Origin: Pseudomonas asgharzadehiana | GTDB taxonomy: Bacteria; Pseudomonadota; Gammaproteobacteria; Pseudomonadales; Pseudomonadaceae | DNA: 64,000 bases | NCBI RefSeq assembly: GCF_019139815.1 | Contig: NZ_CP077079.1 | Location: 3,224,001 to 3,288,000, forward strand | Reading direction: 5' to 3' | Part shown: piece after piece, positions 35,960-46,993 of the stretch | How positions within the stretch are numbered: position 1 is the first letter of the stretch | Layout of the letters: every line of letters begins with the position of its first letter | The notes under the pieces: model-generated | Told to the model about the DNA's origin: nothing | The model's input: only the letters and a program-made list of their open reading frames with translations | The model's database searches: none | Made by a program: the position numbers and the translations under genes

Positions 35960-37366
35960 TCAGTATCCCTCGGCGTCGCGTTGCAGTGTTTTTACGCTGC
36001 AATCCAACGCCTTGGCAGCAGCCTTCCAGCTCCCTTCAGTTGCTTTGGTTCGTAGTGCCAATTCTGCATGGAAATACTTGGTTTGCTCCTCGCGGCTGCC
36101 CATGCTTATAAGCTCGGCAGTTGATGAGTCATGGGCTGCACCGGACCACTGCTGAAGAGCCTTGTCCAGCCAATGGGCCTCGTTGCCGGGTTCGAACCAG
36201 GCCATGCACAGCGCCGCAAGACGCTGCAGGTCGCGCAGGTTGCCGGTCAGGGGGTGCTCTGCCAACCGTTTCGCTAGGGCATTTGACCAGGGGGCTGTTA
36301 CGGGAAGGTCTGCATCTACACGGCAATCTCCCCAAACCCGTTGCCAGTCTTCATGCAAATCCTCGCGGCAATCGCGCAAGGCTGGTAGCGACACGCAAAG
36401 GTGGCTCAAGCGATCACAGAGGTCCTCGTCCAGGCGTTCGCGCAGTTGCCCCATGGGAAGGTTAGAGGCGCAGACCAGTTCGAAGTCGACACTAATCTCC
36501 TTGTCACTGCCGATGGGGCGGTAGCGCCGCTGGCGATCCTGGAACACCCGCACCAACTGGCGCTGTACTGGCCGTGGTAGATCCTGGATTTCATCAAGAA
36601 ACAGAATGCCGCCATTCGCCTGCGCAAGAAGGCCTTTGCGCTCTTGTGCTGCACCCGTGAAGGCCCCCTTGACGTGGCCAAACAACAGGCTTTCGGCCAG
36701 CGTCGACTCCAGGCCGCCGCAAGCAAGGGTGACCACCTTGTTCGGTCGCTGCTTGAGCGTGGCCACCTGGGTCTCCACCAGACGGCTCTTGCCGGTACCG
36801 CGCTCTCCCAGTATCAGCAACGGAGCACCCGTCACCCGGGCGTAGCGAAACAGGCTGTTCATTGCCTCGCGGCGTGCTGCTGAGCGGGCTTCCGGATTGT
36901 AGGAAGGCACCTTCGGATCCAGCCGCTGGTGCCGACGAATCTCGGCGAGGTAGGTGCTGACCTCAAATTGCACGGGATCAAGCCGGTCGGGCTGGGATGA
37001 CCACAGGCGGGTGCCAGGGGCAAACACCCCGCCAGCATGCAGGATCAGCCAGACGCTGTGCATGGCAGGAGTACCCGGCGAGAGGTTCAGGTGCAGGCGA
37101 CCAGCGACGGTGTTCAGCCTGGGTAGTACCTGCTCCTGGATCGCTTCATAGATGAGCTGATGCCGAGTCGGATCGACCAGATCGATCCTGATCGGTTCCA
37201 CTCGCGCATCGTTGATGCTGGGTGGGATGCGTGCATGGCTCTGCGCCTGGATCAGATACATCACTCGGCTGATCTGAATGCCGCGCTCGGCAAGTTTACC
37301 GAGCGCTCCTTCCAGTACGTCCAGGCCGGCTCTTTCCGCGTGCCAGCAAAGCAGCGTATCGCTCAT
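35960..37366 (-). CDS. RtcR-like sigma-54 activator with N-terminal CARF domain
   Basis: 468 residues. Residues 1-140 resemble the CARF (CRISPR-associated Rossmann) sensor of RtcR, with the signature HLNLSPGTPAMH at 92-103. The AAA+ domain has Walker A GERGTGKS (187-194), the sigma-54 contact loop GAFTGA (234-239) and Walker B LFLDEI (255-260). A Fis-like helix-turn-helix closes the protein (SWKAAAKALDCSVKTLQRD). RtcR senses RNA ends or cleavage products. This protein should switch on a sigma-54 promoter in answer to a nucleotide signal. ATG overlaps the stop of the PLD gene (ATGA), so it is the last gene of the operon it probably controls. Confidence 0.85.
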   Translation of the reverse strand: MSDTLLCWHAERAGLDVLEGALGKLAERGIQISRVMYLIQAQSHARIPPSINDARVEPIRIDLVDPTRHQLIYEAIQEQVLPRLNTVAGRLHLNLSPGTPAMHSVWLILHAGGVFAPGTRLWSSQPDRLDPVQFEVSTYLAEIRRHQRLDPKVPSYNPEARSAARREAMNSLFRYARVTGAPLLILGERGTGKSRLVETQVATLKQRPNKVVTLACGGLESTLAESLLFGHVKGAFTGAAQERKGLLAQANGGILFLDEIQDLPRPVQRQLVRVFQDRQRRYRPIGSDKEISVDFELVCASNLPMGQLRERLDEDLCDRLSHLCVSLPALRDCREDLHEDWQRVWGDCRVDADLPVTAPWSNALAKRLAEHPLTGNLRDLQRLAALCMAWFEPGNEAHWLDKALQQWSGAAHDSSTAELISMGSREEQTKYFHAELALRTKATEGSWKAAAKALDCSVKTLQRDAEGY

Positions 37367-38883
37367 GGGCGTTGCCCCCTGTCGATGACGATCGCGGCGG
37401 CGCCCATTTCACCGAGCAACTGTACTGCAGCGTTGAGCTCGCTCGGCTGGGTAATGGCTATCGTGAGGCGGCCGTCAGGTTCCCGAAGCACTTTGGGGGA
37501 GTAGGGTTGGGGTTTTTCGTTGCCTTGCGCAGGACGCATTTGAGGGCTCGCCTTTGGATGGCTGTATGGTGCTGTTGCTGTCCAGCAGCATTTCAACTGG
37601 TGGGCCGGATCATCGCTCTGCGAGGGGTTGGAGACTCCCGGACGGGGTGTCTCCAACTGGTGGGCGGACTGGGCAACCACCTCGCCCAGGTTGACTTCAG
37701 CTTCAGTCAGTACCTGCACCCGATTCAACTGGCCGTTGCGCCACAATTGCACCTCGCCACTCAGATCCCCCAGCGTCGGGGCTGGCAACAGGTGCCAGGG
37801 TGCAATATTTTGCCAGTGCTCCAGGCGTACCTTGAGTTCTTCAGCTTGCCGCACATCCAGCAACGCGCCCAGCTCGAAGCTATCGTCCAGACCGTGCGCC
37901 TCCAGATTCGCCGACATCACCATGGCGTCTCCGGCATCGGTCCACAGCGCCTTGGCATGCAACCACTTGAAGCCGTAAACCTGTGCACCACTCTCTGCCA
38001 GCGCCAACAGTGCCGGCATGGCCGCCGTGCGTACTCGAGCCAGCACCGTCACCTTGAGGCCCTCGCGGGCGCGTTGGCAGAGCTGCTGGACCACAGGATG
38101 CTGCACGTCCCAGCCAAAGCTGCTGACGATGATGTGGGTTGACGCGTTCTTCAGGGCCTGCTGCAACTGTTTGGCGATGCCCCTATGCTTCATCGTGGTG
38201 GCGCAGATTTCACCCTGGGGCGTCGGGTGCTGCACGCTGCTGACGAGTTTGGCGGCCTTGAAGTCGTGACCATCAAGCAGTTCATGTTCCGCGGTTTGCC
38301 ACATGGCCCAACGCAGGTAACCGGCGATGCCTTCGACTTGTGTCGGGCTCAGGCGGACAGCGAGCTCTTCGTTGCGCGTGAGGGCTTCCTGGGTGAGGTT
38401 GGCGGTGAGCAGGACGCCTGCTGGCCGGGTATATGGGTCGACCAGGACTACCTTGGCATGGAAATGTGCCGCCGTGCGGAAAAGGACGGACTTGCCTAAT
38501 GTCTTGAGCATTGCCTTGTGTTGCGCGTGCGTCTTCTGGTCGAACTCGCCCTGATTCGGTTCACTGCCTAGCCGGGCCTCCGAAGCCAGCATCACATACA
38601 CCCGCACGCCACGCTCGGCAGTGACCTTCAGCGCTGCCTCAATGGCCGGATCGGCGATCAGGAAACTGCAGACCACTGCCATGTCCACTGCCTGGTTCAG
38701 CAGTGTAATCAGTTCGTCGCGCAAGGCTCCCTGATTGCCGGAGATGTGGATCGAACGGCCGACTTCCAGTGTTGGCAGGCGGTTCACTTGAGTCGCTTGC
38801 CAGGCAGCTGGCATTGGCAAGGCACGCTGGTCGAGCACCTCGGTGTGAGTGCGCACCCAGGGGTTGGTTGTGTTCGTAGTCAT
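37363..38883 (-). CDS. Phospholipase D-family nuclease-like protein
   Basis: 506 residues with two complete HKD motifs, H142-K144-D149 (HFHAKVVLVD) and H309-K311-D316 (WLHAKALWTD), each in its PLD half. The last 140 residues are proline-rich and then form a small domain (VLREPDGRLTIAIT). There is no signal peptide, so it should act in the cytoplasm, like PLD nucleases of defence systems. ATG at 38883 overlaps the TAA of the preceding gene (TAATG). In Mokosh phage defence a PLD protein works with an SF1 helicase, the same pairing as here. Confidence 0.8.
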   Translation of the reverse strand: MTTNTTNPWVRTHTEVLDQRALPMPAAWQATQVNRLPTLEVGRSIHISGNQGALRDELITLLNQAVDMAVVCSFLIADPAIEAALKVTAERGVRVYVMLASEARLGSEPNQGEFDQKTHAQHKAMLKTLGKSVLFRTAAHFHAKVVLVDPYTRPAGVLLTANLTQEALTRNEELAVRLSPTQVEGIAGYLRWAMWQTAEHELLDGHDFKAAKLVSSVQHPTPQGEICATTMKHRGIAKQLQQALKNASTHIIVSSFGWDVQHPVVQQLCQRAREGLKVTVLARVRTAAMPALLALAESGAQVYGFKWLHAKALWTDAGDAMVMSANLEAHGLDDSFELGALLDVRQAEELKVRLEHWQNIAPWHLLPAPTLGDLSGEVQLWRNGQLNRVQVLTEAEVNLGEVVAQSAHQLETPRPGVSNPSQSDDPAHQLKCCWTATAPYSHPKASPQMRPAQGNEKPQPYSPKVLREPDGRLTIAITQPSELNAAVQLLGEMGAAAIVIDRGQRP

Positions 38884-40022
38884 TACAGTCCCCAATCTTC
38901 AGCGGCAACTAGGTGCCAAGTGGTGGTGGCGCGGCTGTTTTCCCGCCGTTGCCAGGTCTGTTCGGCGAGCTCTTTACGCTGTGGTGTGGTCAGCTTGAAG
39001 GTGTGGAAAGGGGCGTGGGCCTGCGTAGTCCAGGTTTCGAACTGTTCGGTGCTGGCATAGAGATTGATGTGTTCGAGCAGGCGCCATTGTGCCCAGCGTT
39101 GTGCATCGTCAGGCGAACACGGGGTCAGTGCCACACGACCGATGCTCAGATCATCGAAACGGCCCAACTTCGGAAGCTGCGGTGTGGACACATGCAGGTC
39201 GGCACGCAGGCTATTGCGCTCAGCAGCGTTGCTGGCGTCGAAGGACCTTTTTAATGCGAGTGTCTCGGTGTCCCAGTCCTCGTGCAGCCCCGCCGACTGC
39301 AACAACCCTTGCCAGACGGCCTGTGCCGTTACTTTTGGTGCGCAGGAGGGCGTGTCGATGAGCGTTTCATCGAGCTTACCGTGCAATTGCAAGCGGGTGT
39401 TGTCAACGTCCCAGGTGGCCATAAGCGTCGCCTGTACTTCCTGAGGCTGCAGGTTTTTCTCCAACTGCTCGATGCGCAACGCTTCCTTGTTGCCAGGGGG
39501 CGTGATGGTCTTGCGTAGGACCTGGTTCAGCCAGGAAGGGATTTTTTCCGGGACGGGTTGCTCTTTTTTATGGACTTCCTGCTTGGCACCAGGCTCCTTG
39601 ATCGGTTCGATCAGCAGCACCGGGCACTCCAGCAAAGGATCATCGCTGGCCCACAGCCGCCAACAGGCGTGTTCGGGCACGAACACCTCCTCGCGTTGCA
39701 AGGCTTCCCGGCCTAGTTCGGTCAGGCCGTAGGCTCCACGGTTGGCTCCCGATCCGCTGAACTCTGGCAGCAGTTGCAGTAGGCCCAACCCGCAGGCGAT
39801 CTCCAGCAGGCGCCGGGCCGCAGTTTGGCGGGAGGGCTCGCAAAAAAGGTGAATGGCGATGTCTAGGGCGTCGATGGCGCTCTTCATGCCGGCACGTTGC
39901 AGAAGCGGCAGCAACTCCGGGCGTTGGGTAGCCCGGGCGACCTCACCTAGCACGTGCCAGCAGGAAATGGATACCTCGCGAGTCAGTACGATATCGCCGC
40001 GTTCGGTTTTAGTGCTTGTCAT
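38883..40022 (-). CDS. Winged-helix protein of unknown function
   Basis: 379 residues. The first 130 look like a winged helix (TAARRLLEIACGLGLLQLLP and YGLTELGREALQREEVFVP). The remainder, from about residue 150, is unrecognised, with a mixed alpha/beta pattern. ATG at 40022 overlaps the end of the helicase gene by 14 bases, and its stop overlaps the PLD start, so it is tightly coupled to both. It may bind the nucleic acid target or link helicase and nuclease. No function is known to me. Confidence 0.7.
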   Translation of the reverse strand: MTSTKTERGDIVLTREVSISCWHVLGEVARATQRPELLPLLQRAGMKSAIDALDIAIHLFCEPSRQTAARRLLEIACGLGLLQLLPEFSGSGANRGAYGLTELGREALQREEVFVPEHACWRLWASDDPLLECPVLLIEPIKEPGAKQEVHKKEQPVPEKIPSWLNQVLRKTITPPGNKEALRIEQLEKNLQPQEVQATLMATWDVDNTRLQLHGKLDETLIDTPSCAPKVTAQAVWQGLLQSAGLHEDWDTETLALKRSFDASNAAERNSLRADLHVSTPQLPKLGRFDDLSIGRVALTPCSPDDAQRWAQWRLLEHINLYASTEQFETWTTQAHAPFHTFKLTTPQRKELAEQTWQRRENSRATTTWHLVAAEDWGL

Positions 40023-42552
40023 ACAGCGATGTCTCCCAGTTCTTTTCATCCGCCAGCTTGCTGAGCAGGCTGTCCTTGTATTTGCCCAGGCGATGGCGAT
40101 CGCCCACGATGATTCGGCAGTAGCGTGCCCTAGTCAGTGCAACGTTCAGGCGATTTGGACTCTGTAGAAATGCCGTCATGTGATTACGCACCAGCGATAG
40201 CAGCACCAGGTCGGCTTCGTGCCCTTGGAAGCGATCGACCGTACACAGATCCAGCGTGATGTAGGGGTTGCCTTTCGTGCCCTTGCTAAAGTGGCGCTGG
40301 GCATAGCCATTTCCGGACCAGCTACGCAGGGCTTTACGCAGTGCGCGTTCCTGTCCGCGGTAGTAGGTGAGCACCGCGATCTCCCAGGGGTGACCGTCCT
40401 TCCTGCGGTTTTTTCTGGCCCAACGCTCGAAGCGCTTGAGTTCTGCGATGACTTCATCGACTTCAGCCGTGTTGCTGTTCGATTGAGCATCGAAGCGTGC
40501 CTTGACATGGCGCCAGGAGGCCGCTTGCCTGTCGTAGCTCCAGGTACGGTCTGTCGTCATCCGCTCAGGGGTGAACAGCGCTTGGCCTTTATAGATGTGA
40601 TGGTGCGAGAAAGCAGCAATATCAGGGTGCATACGGTGCTGATGACTCAGCCGTATGTGTCGTGAAGCCATGACGTCGGAGGGCAGGCCATCACTCAGTG
40701 CGTTGCCGGCCTTTTCCCAAGCGTTACGGCCAAAGCCTTCCTGTAGGGATTCAAGGATAGAAGGCAGGGCAACCTTACGGACCCGTTCCACGTTCCTTTG
40801 AACGTGATCAAGCGTTGCTCCCGTTCCTTCGACCGGCATCAACTGTTCGATCTGCTGGGACTTGCGCGTCTGTTCGGAGCCGGCGTCGTTGCTACCCTGG
40901 CGTTGCTCGTAGTGGGCATTGATACGCCACGCCAACTCGGTGCTCCAATCGGGTAGGGGCTCCGCTGTCCTCAGTTGCCGGTTCCGCTGGCGGGCTGCTG
41001 CTGCACGACGCTCAAGTATAACAGGTGCTTCGCCCCGTACGGTGGTCGTGTCCAGAGGCAGTTCATCCAGGCGTGCGCTCAGGGTTTCGCTGGCTCCCAG
41101 TACGATCGAGGCATCCCACAGCGAAGTGCCGTCCTCAGCTTGTGCAAGGTTGACTCCCAGTGCCTCGGCTTGAGCCTTGTAGGCCTGCCGAGCATTCTTG
41201 TCGGGGCTGGCAATCACTGAGGTGCGTCGCCGGGTACGGGCCATGAACGTATCGACACAGGCGTTGCGCAGCCATGCCTGGGGCAGGCAAGCGTCAAGGT
41301 TTGCCGCCATGGCCTGTTCATCGACATAAGGTGACAGCTGCAACGGATCGCCGACGATGATCCAGCGTTTTGCTAGCACTGCGGGGACAAGAAATTCCTG
41401 GAACGTGGTCTTGGAGGCCTCGTCTAGAATCAGCATGTCGTACGGTGGGTGGTTGCTGCGCCGGTTTTTCAGATCCGGATGCTGCAGGATGCCTGTGGTT
41501 GTTCCGCAGGTTAGGTTGGCCGTACTGAGCACCAGTTGTGTTATGACGTGCTCGTCCTGACGCAAAGCGCTCAACAATGTCTGTTGAGCCCGGCTCAAGT
41601 CTCGCTGACGGCTTAATGCCGCTTGCAGGCGCTTGCGTTCGGTTGTACGAAAGCTCTCCAACTGCCATTCGCGGGCTTTTTCGGAGACGTTTCGTTTATC
41701 GCCAATACGTATGGGAATGATCTGGTCGCGATGCTCGTTACGGACGTCCATGAGTTTTTCCAGGACGTTGTCGACGGCCACGTGGGTCGAGGCACAAAGC
41801 AGTACCCGCTTGCCTTGTTCGGCCATTTGCAGGATCAGCTCGCAGATAGCGGTGGTTTTGCCGGAGCCCGGGGGGCCTTCCAACAACATGAAGTCCGTGG
41901 TGTGCAAGGCCTGCTCGACGAAGCGACGCTGTTCGTCGGTGCCGGGGCGCTCAAGGTCTAGCAACAGTTTCCAGGCGTCGACAGCCAGTGGTGGCGCGGC
42001 AAACGCTGGCCAGCATGCATGGTCGTTGGCCTCCAGCAAGCGCAGCAAGGGCCGGTGCTCAGCTGAGGGGGTGTCTTGCAGGCAGGCGATGGCTTCCAAC
42101 TGCCGTTTGAGCATGTTGGTGTTGGGGCGCAGCAACAACTGACTCTCGGTGGGTTGCCGTTCCAGCAGCAGGCGCTGGCCGGCGGGATCCCGATCAAGGA
42201 TGCGGATTGAATGCTGGCGACCAAACCTGAATTCCACGCGGCGGCCTTCTGGTGCGCCTTGCTCGTATACCTCACGAGCGTCTTCGTCTAGAAATGCACG
42301 GAAGGTCGCTTCCGGCTCGCCTGGCCGATCTTCGGGAGCCTCCAGACTGATCCAAGCGCCCAGTGCGTTGTCTTCATCGCCCTCAGGTCGAGAAGCGGCT
42401 GTCCAGGCCAGCCGCTTAACGGCGTGGTCGCTGTTGAGGTGCTTTTCGGTTTGCTGAAGAAAGTCGCTGAAGTCCTTGAGGCCATAAAAAGCCCGACTCA
42501 TGAGAATGTCGGGACGGTGGCGCTCAAGGTTTTGATAGTAAAGCAATGCCAT
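40009..42552 (-). CDS. UPF1-like SF1 helicase (Mokosh-type)
   Basis: 847 residues. Motifs of AAA_11/AAA_12 (UPF1, Dna2) helicases are in order: Walker A GPPGSGKT (226-233), ASTHVAVDN, LILDEASKTT, VGDPLQLSP, then SHQHRMHPDIAAFSHHHIY, VDRFQGHEADLVLLSLVRN and RLNVALTRARY. A helical insertion of about 200 residues separates the lobes. The N-terminal 200 residues are unrecognised, and no kinase domain is present, unlike MkoA of Mokosh type I. The gene leads a four-gene operon and has a sigma-54 promoter about 40 bases upstream. Confidence 0.85.
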   Translation of the reverse strand: MALLYYQNLERHRPDILMSRAFYGLKDFSDFLQQTEKHLNSDHAVKRLAWTAASRPEGDEDNALGAWISLEAPEDRPGEPEATFRAFLDEDAREVYEQGAPEGRRVEFRFGRQHSIRILDRDPAGQRLLLERQPTESQLLLRPNTNMLKRQLEAIACLQDTPSAEHRPLLRLLEANDHACWPAFAAPPLAVDAWKLLLDLERPGTDEQRRFVEQALHTTDFMLLEGPPGSGKTTAICELILQMAEQGKRVLLCASTHVAVDNVLEKLMDVRNEHRDQIIPIRIGDKRNVSEKAREWQLESFRTTERKRLQAALSRQRDLSRAQQTLLSALRQDEHVITQLVLSTANLTCGTTTGILQHPDLKNRRSNHPPYDMLILDEASKTTFQEFLVPAVLAKRWIIVGDPLQLSPYVDEQAMAANLDACLPQAWLRNACVDTFMARTRRRTSVIASPDKNARQAYKAQAEALGVNLAQAEDGTSLWDASIVLGASETLSARLDELPLDTTTVRGEAPVILERRAAAARQRNRQLRTAEPLPDWSTELAWRINAHYEQRQGSNDAGSEQTRKSQQIEQLMPVEGTGATLDHVQRNVERVRKVALPSILESLQEGFGRNAWEKAGNALSDGLPSDVMASRHIRLSHQHRMHPDIAAFSHHHIYKGQALFTPERMTTDRTWSYDRQAASWRHVKARFDAQSNSNTAEVDEVIAELKRFERWARKNRRKDGHPWEIAVLTYYRGQERALRKALRSWSGNGYAQRHFSKGTKGNPYITLDLCTVDRFQGHEADLVLLSLVRNHMTAFLQSPNRLNVALTRARYCRIIVGDRHRLGKYKDSLLSKLADEKNWETSLYDKH

Positions 42553-42590
42553 CGGTCAATTCCTGTGGGTGAATGTCAGCAAACTCCATT

Positions 42591-42604
42591 GCAAGCGATG
42601 TGCC
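42591..42604 (-). promoter_or_regulatory. Sigma-54 promoter of the helicase-PLD operon
   Basis: On the minus strand AGGCACATCGCTTGCA has GG and GC exactly ten bases apart and differs from the consensus TGGCACGN4TTGCA only at the first base and the G after CAC. Transcription would start near 42580, giving a leader of about 28 bases before the helicase ATG at 42552. The operon's own last gene codes for a sigma-54 activator. Confidence 0.75.
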
Positions 42605-42670
42605 TAAGCGTGATATCTATCTAATATGATGATTTATAAAGATATTAATATTTTTTTGGGTTGATTAACT

Positions 42671-42703
42671 GGTCATATTTGACTTTATGAGACATATTTG
42701 TCT
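42671..42703. promoter_or_regulatory. Paired palindromes, likely activator binding sites
   Basis: GGTCA-TATT-TGACT (42671-42684) and AGACA-TATT-TGTCT (42690-42703) share CATATTTG, have the same spacer and lie 19 bases apart, about two helical turns. They stand about 70-100 bases upstream of the sigma-54 promoter, the normal distance for enhancer-binding activators. Confidence 0.6.
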
Positions 42704-42887
42704 ATGCGTTTCTTTATTTCTTTGTAGCCTGCTGTCCCGTTTGGAGAGTGAGAGCAATGGCGCCGATGCGGATTTGGTTGCCCATCAAAATGCCTTCTGA
42801 GGTCCCAGGCTTCAGTGGGGTTCTTGAGCCTCTGAGCACCAGCGCTCTCCCTTCGCCCGATCAGTTGATTGAATCGCCCCGGATTCT

Positions 42888-43769
42888 CTAGACACCTTGC
42901 AAGCTCATTGCGTAACGCTTTTCAAACTCTACCGGCGACAGCTGATTGTTGAAGCCATGACGACGTTTCGCGTTGTAGAACATCTCGATGTAATCGAACA
43001 CATCACTCCGAGCATCTTCCCGCGTGGTGTAGATTTTTCGCTTGATCCGTTCCCGTTTCAGAAGCTGGGAAAAGCTCTCGGCCACGGCATTGTCATGACA
43101 GTTGCCTCAGCGACTCATGCTGGCAACCGAATTGTTTGCCTTCAAAAAGCTGCGCCAATCGGAGCTGCTGTACTGGCTGCCTTGGTCGGAATGAACCATC
43201 ACCTCTTGCTTCGGTTTACGCCTCCAAACCGCCATCAACAACGCATCAATAGCCAGATCACTGGTCATCTGCGACTTCATTGACCAGCCAACGACCTGAC
43301 GAGAAAACAGATCCAGCACCACCGCCAAATACAACCAGCCTTCATACGTACGGATGTAGGTGATGTCGGTGACCCAAACCTTGTTGAGTTCCACGACATC
43401 GAACTGGCGCTTCAGCAAATTGGGTGAGGCGACCGCTGGCTTACCGCCATACTTTCCTGGGCGACGTCGATAACCTGTCTGAGAGCGCAGTCCCTCAAGA
43501 CGCATTAGCCTCGCCACACGGTGCCGACCACAGTCTTCACCGACCTCGCGCAGATCATCATGAATTTTGCGATAGCCATAAACTCCGCCGCTCTCTAGCC
43601 ATGAATGCTTGATCAAACCCACCAGTCGCTGGTCGTCTTTGGCGCGTATAGATTGTGGCTCAGACAACCACGCGTAATAACCACTGGGGTGGACTTTCAG
43701 CGTCAGGCACAGCCGTCGAATCGAATAGTCCCCCGCGCGCAGCTTGATAAAGGCGTACTTCAGCCGCAC
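42888..43769 (-). pseudogene. IS3 transposase OrfB with an internal stop
   Basis: The integrase core is visible: [19 protein letters not shown], and after the break AESFSQLLKRERI with the catalytic Glu. TGA at 43107-43109 stands where relatives have arginine in SRRGNCHDN (CGA to TGA). The frame is otherwise whole to 42888. Confidence 0.85.
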
Positions 43770-44038
43770 TCCTTGGCAAAGTACGCGGCGGCCTTTTTTA
43801 AGATGTCCCGCTCTTCAGTGACCCGCTTGAGTTCAGCTCGCAGACGACGCAGTTCAGCGTGCTGATCATCGTCCTGCTGTCGCTCTTCTAGAGGTTTGCT
43901 GTAGCGCTTTATCCAGGCATAGAGGCTATGCGTCGACACGCCGAGACGGGCCGCTACCTCAGCAACGGGTAGCTTCTTTTCGGTCACGTGATTGACTGCT
44001 TGGATTTTGAATTCTTCGGGATAACGTGGGTTGCTCAT
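43760..44038 (-). CDS. IS3 transposase OrfA
   Basis: 92 residues: a helix-turn-helix (EEFKIQAVNHVTEKKLPVAEVAARLGVS region) and a leucine-zipper-like tail (ELRRLRAELKRVTEERDILKKAAAYFAKE). It overlaps OrfB by ten bases in another frame, as needed for the -1 frameshift that makes the OrfAB transposase. Confidence 0.85.
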   Translation of the reverse strand: MSNPRYPEEFKIQAVNHVTEKKLPVAEVAARLGVSTHSLYAWIKRYSKPLEERQQDDDQHAELRRLRAELKRVTEERDILKKAAAYFAKECG

Positions 44039-45488
44039 GGCACCTCCTGATTGGCCTCAGTTTAAGGCATGGAGGTGTCTACAAAATCCGGGGCGATTCA
44101 ATCATTCTTTCTGATGAGCGAGTCATCGCTGTGATGGAGAATACTACGGCAACCTCACCGTACTGGGTCGAAATTGATAATCGATGGTCAGTCAGCGGGT
44201 CGGTATGGAGTTCGGTAGACGGGGGGAAGTTTGAGGTTTTCGGCACGATGGATGGCCGGCATCTGGGGACGTTTCCAGATGCTGAGGATGCTGACCAATT
44301 CGAAGATACGGGCGAAATTCACTGTGACGGCTGGCTCGACTTCTTTAAAGCTGGTCGTGCTGGGCTGAGGCTTCGGAGCAGCGGGGGCAAGGCTGAGTGA
44401 GTTAGTCAAACTGGCATGGATGTCTGTATGTCTCGTCCATGCCAAATCATTATGAGCTAAGCGTTAGTGGTGGGCTATGGGGCTTGCGATGGCAGCCGAT
44501 ATCTTTTCAGCGACGGCACCATCATCAGGTGACAAGCCGCCTACGTCGGTTAACCAGAAATGGCTGCGATACCTAGTTGGCGAGTAAACCAGATATCTTG
44601 CTCGATATGGATTGGTGAGGAGCAGGGCATGACATTAATTGTTGCGGGTTACACAGGCGTCACCTTCTGGAAGAAAAAAAATTATGACCGTATTTTTTTC
44701 GTGGGCGACACGCTTTTGTCTGCTGAGGGTCGAACCGATGCACGTGAGCGCCTCATCGAAATTTTCAAGAAGGTTCGACGCATTCCGGTAAAAATTTGGA
44801 CTCCTCATTTCGATACTGATGGGCATTTCAATCGGTATATCGAGTCCTTTTCCAGCTCGTGCGTCATTGCTTACGCAGGCAGTACACTGACCTTTAGTCA
44901 TATGTTGAATGGTATTCAAGAGCACCTCGGACAGCTCCGCTACACCTTCATTGACGGTCAATACAAGATCGTCAAACACTGCTCCAGTGAGGCCATTCAA
45001 AAAAATTATGCTGTAACGTGGGCCGATGACATCGTGTTCGAATCCCGGAACCTGCCTTCCTTAGCGGCAGATTTCCAAATGGAGGTAATCTCGCATGTCA
45101 TACGGCGTGCCTTGAAGGACGTTTCTGCACACCGGTTGCTGGATCAAAACTCTTTCAGATCTATTAGCTGTCAGCTGGCTGTGGCGCTCTATTGCTGGGA
45201 TGCAAGAACGCCAGTTCTCTACCATGTGGAGGTCGTATTAACAGATGAATTTCCGAAGTACGCGACGCTCAAGTATCGGCGGCTTGGTGAGCAGGAGACA
45301 GTCGTCCTAGGAGCGCCGCTACAGCGAGAAGTAGAAGAGTTGATGCAGGCGGTTCGTAAGGCTCCGGAGTCACCAGCAGAAAAGACTAAAATTGGAGCCC
45401 AGCTGGATCGAGGAACTGATGAGCTGAAGGCTGCGAAAGCACTGGTACGAAAAGAGATTTTGGCAGACCAGGAGGGGGATTGTAGTGG

Positions 45489-46651
<1,163 letters not shown>

Positions 46652-46993
46652 CTGACACCTCGATCTGGCGAGCATTCTCGCCTAAATGGGTGTCCGGTTT
46701 CATTAGACCACTACAGTTCTTACTGTTGGGGGGAAGGGCGGAGTGGCAGATTCGTCGACTTCAGCATACGCAATATCACAGCCGAGCCTCATGGAGACAG
46801 GAACCTCGTTCATAGCGAAACGATCGCGACTTGACAATTATTGATGCCTAGATTCAAGATTGTTTCTCGTGGAGCGGCCACCTTCAGTCCTAGATCCTGT
46901 AGAGCAATAGCACCGTTTATTCATGCGTCATCCTCTTTTGCCATTCTTTTTGGTAGCAGGGACTAGGACACTGCCGCCCAAAAGGAATAGGCC

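Larger units (their letters stand above)
42866..44104 (-). mobile_element. IS3-family insertion sequence, inactive
   Basis: Inverted ends TGATTGAATCGCCCCGGATT (42866) and its complement ending at 44104 enclose two overlapping transposase frames. The copy interrupts the gene at 42757-44400. No clear target duplication is left. The transposase carries an in-frame stop, so the copy is probably immobile without help. Confidence 0.85.
42757..44400 (+). pseudogene. Small gene of unknown function split by an IS3 element
   Basis: ATG at 42757 after GGAGAG opens MAPMRIWLPIKMPSEVPGF, which runs to 42865. Joining this base to 44105 keeps the frame, giving FLSDERVIAVMENTTATSPYWVEIDNRW and on to TGA at 44400. 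The restored protein has about 135 residues, rich in acidic residues and aromatic pairs; I do not recognise it. It was divergent from the helicase operon and shares its upstream region. The downstream half could still be translated from ATG 44134 as 88 residues. Confidence 0.6.

Noticed and set aside
40009..42552. Classic Mokosh type I MkoA
   Set aside because: The helicase lacks the kinase and membrane parts of MkoA, and two extra subunits are present, so I call it Mokosh-like only.
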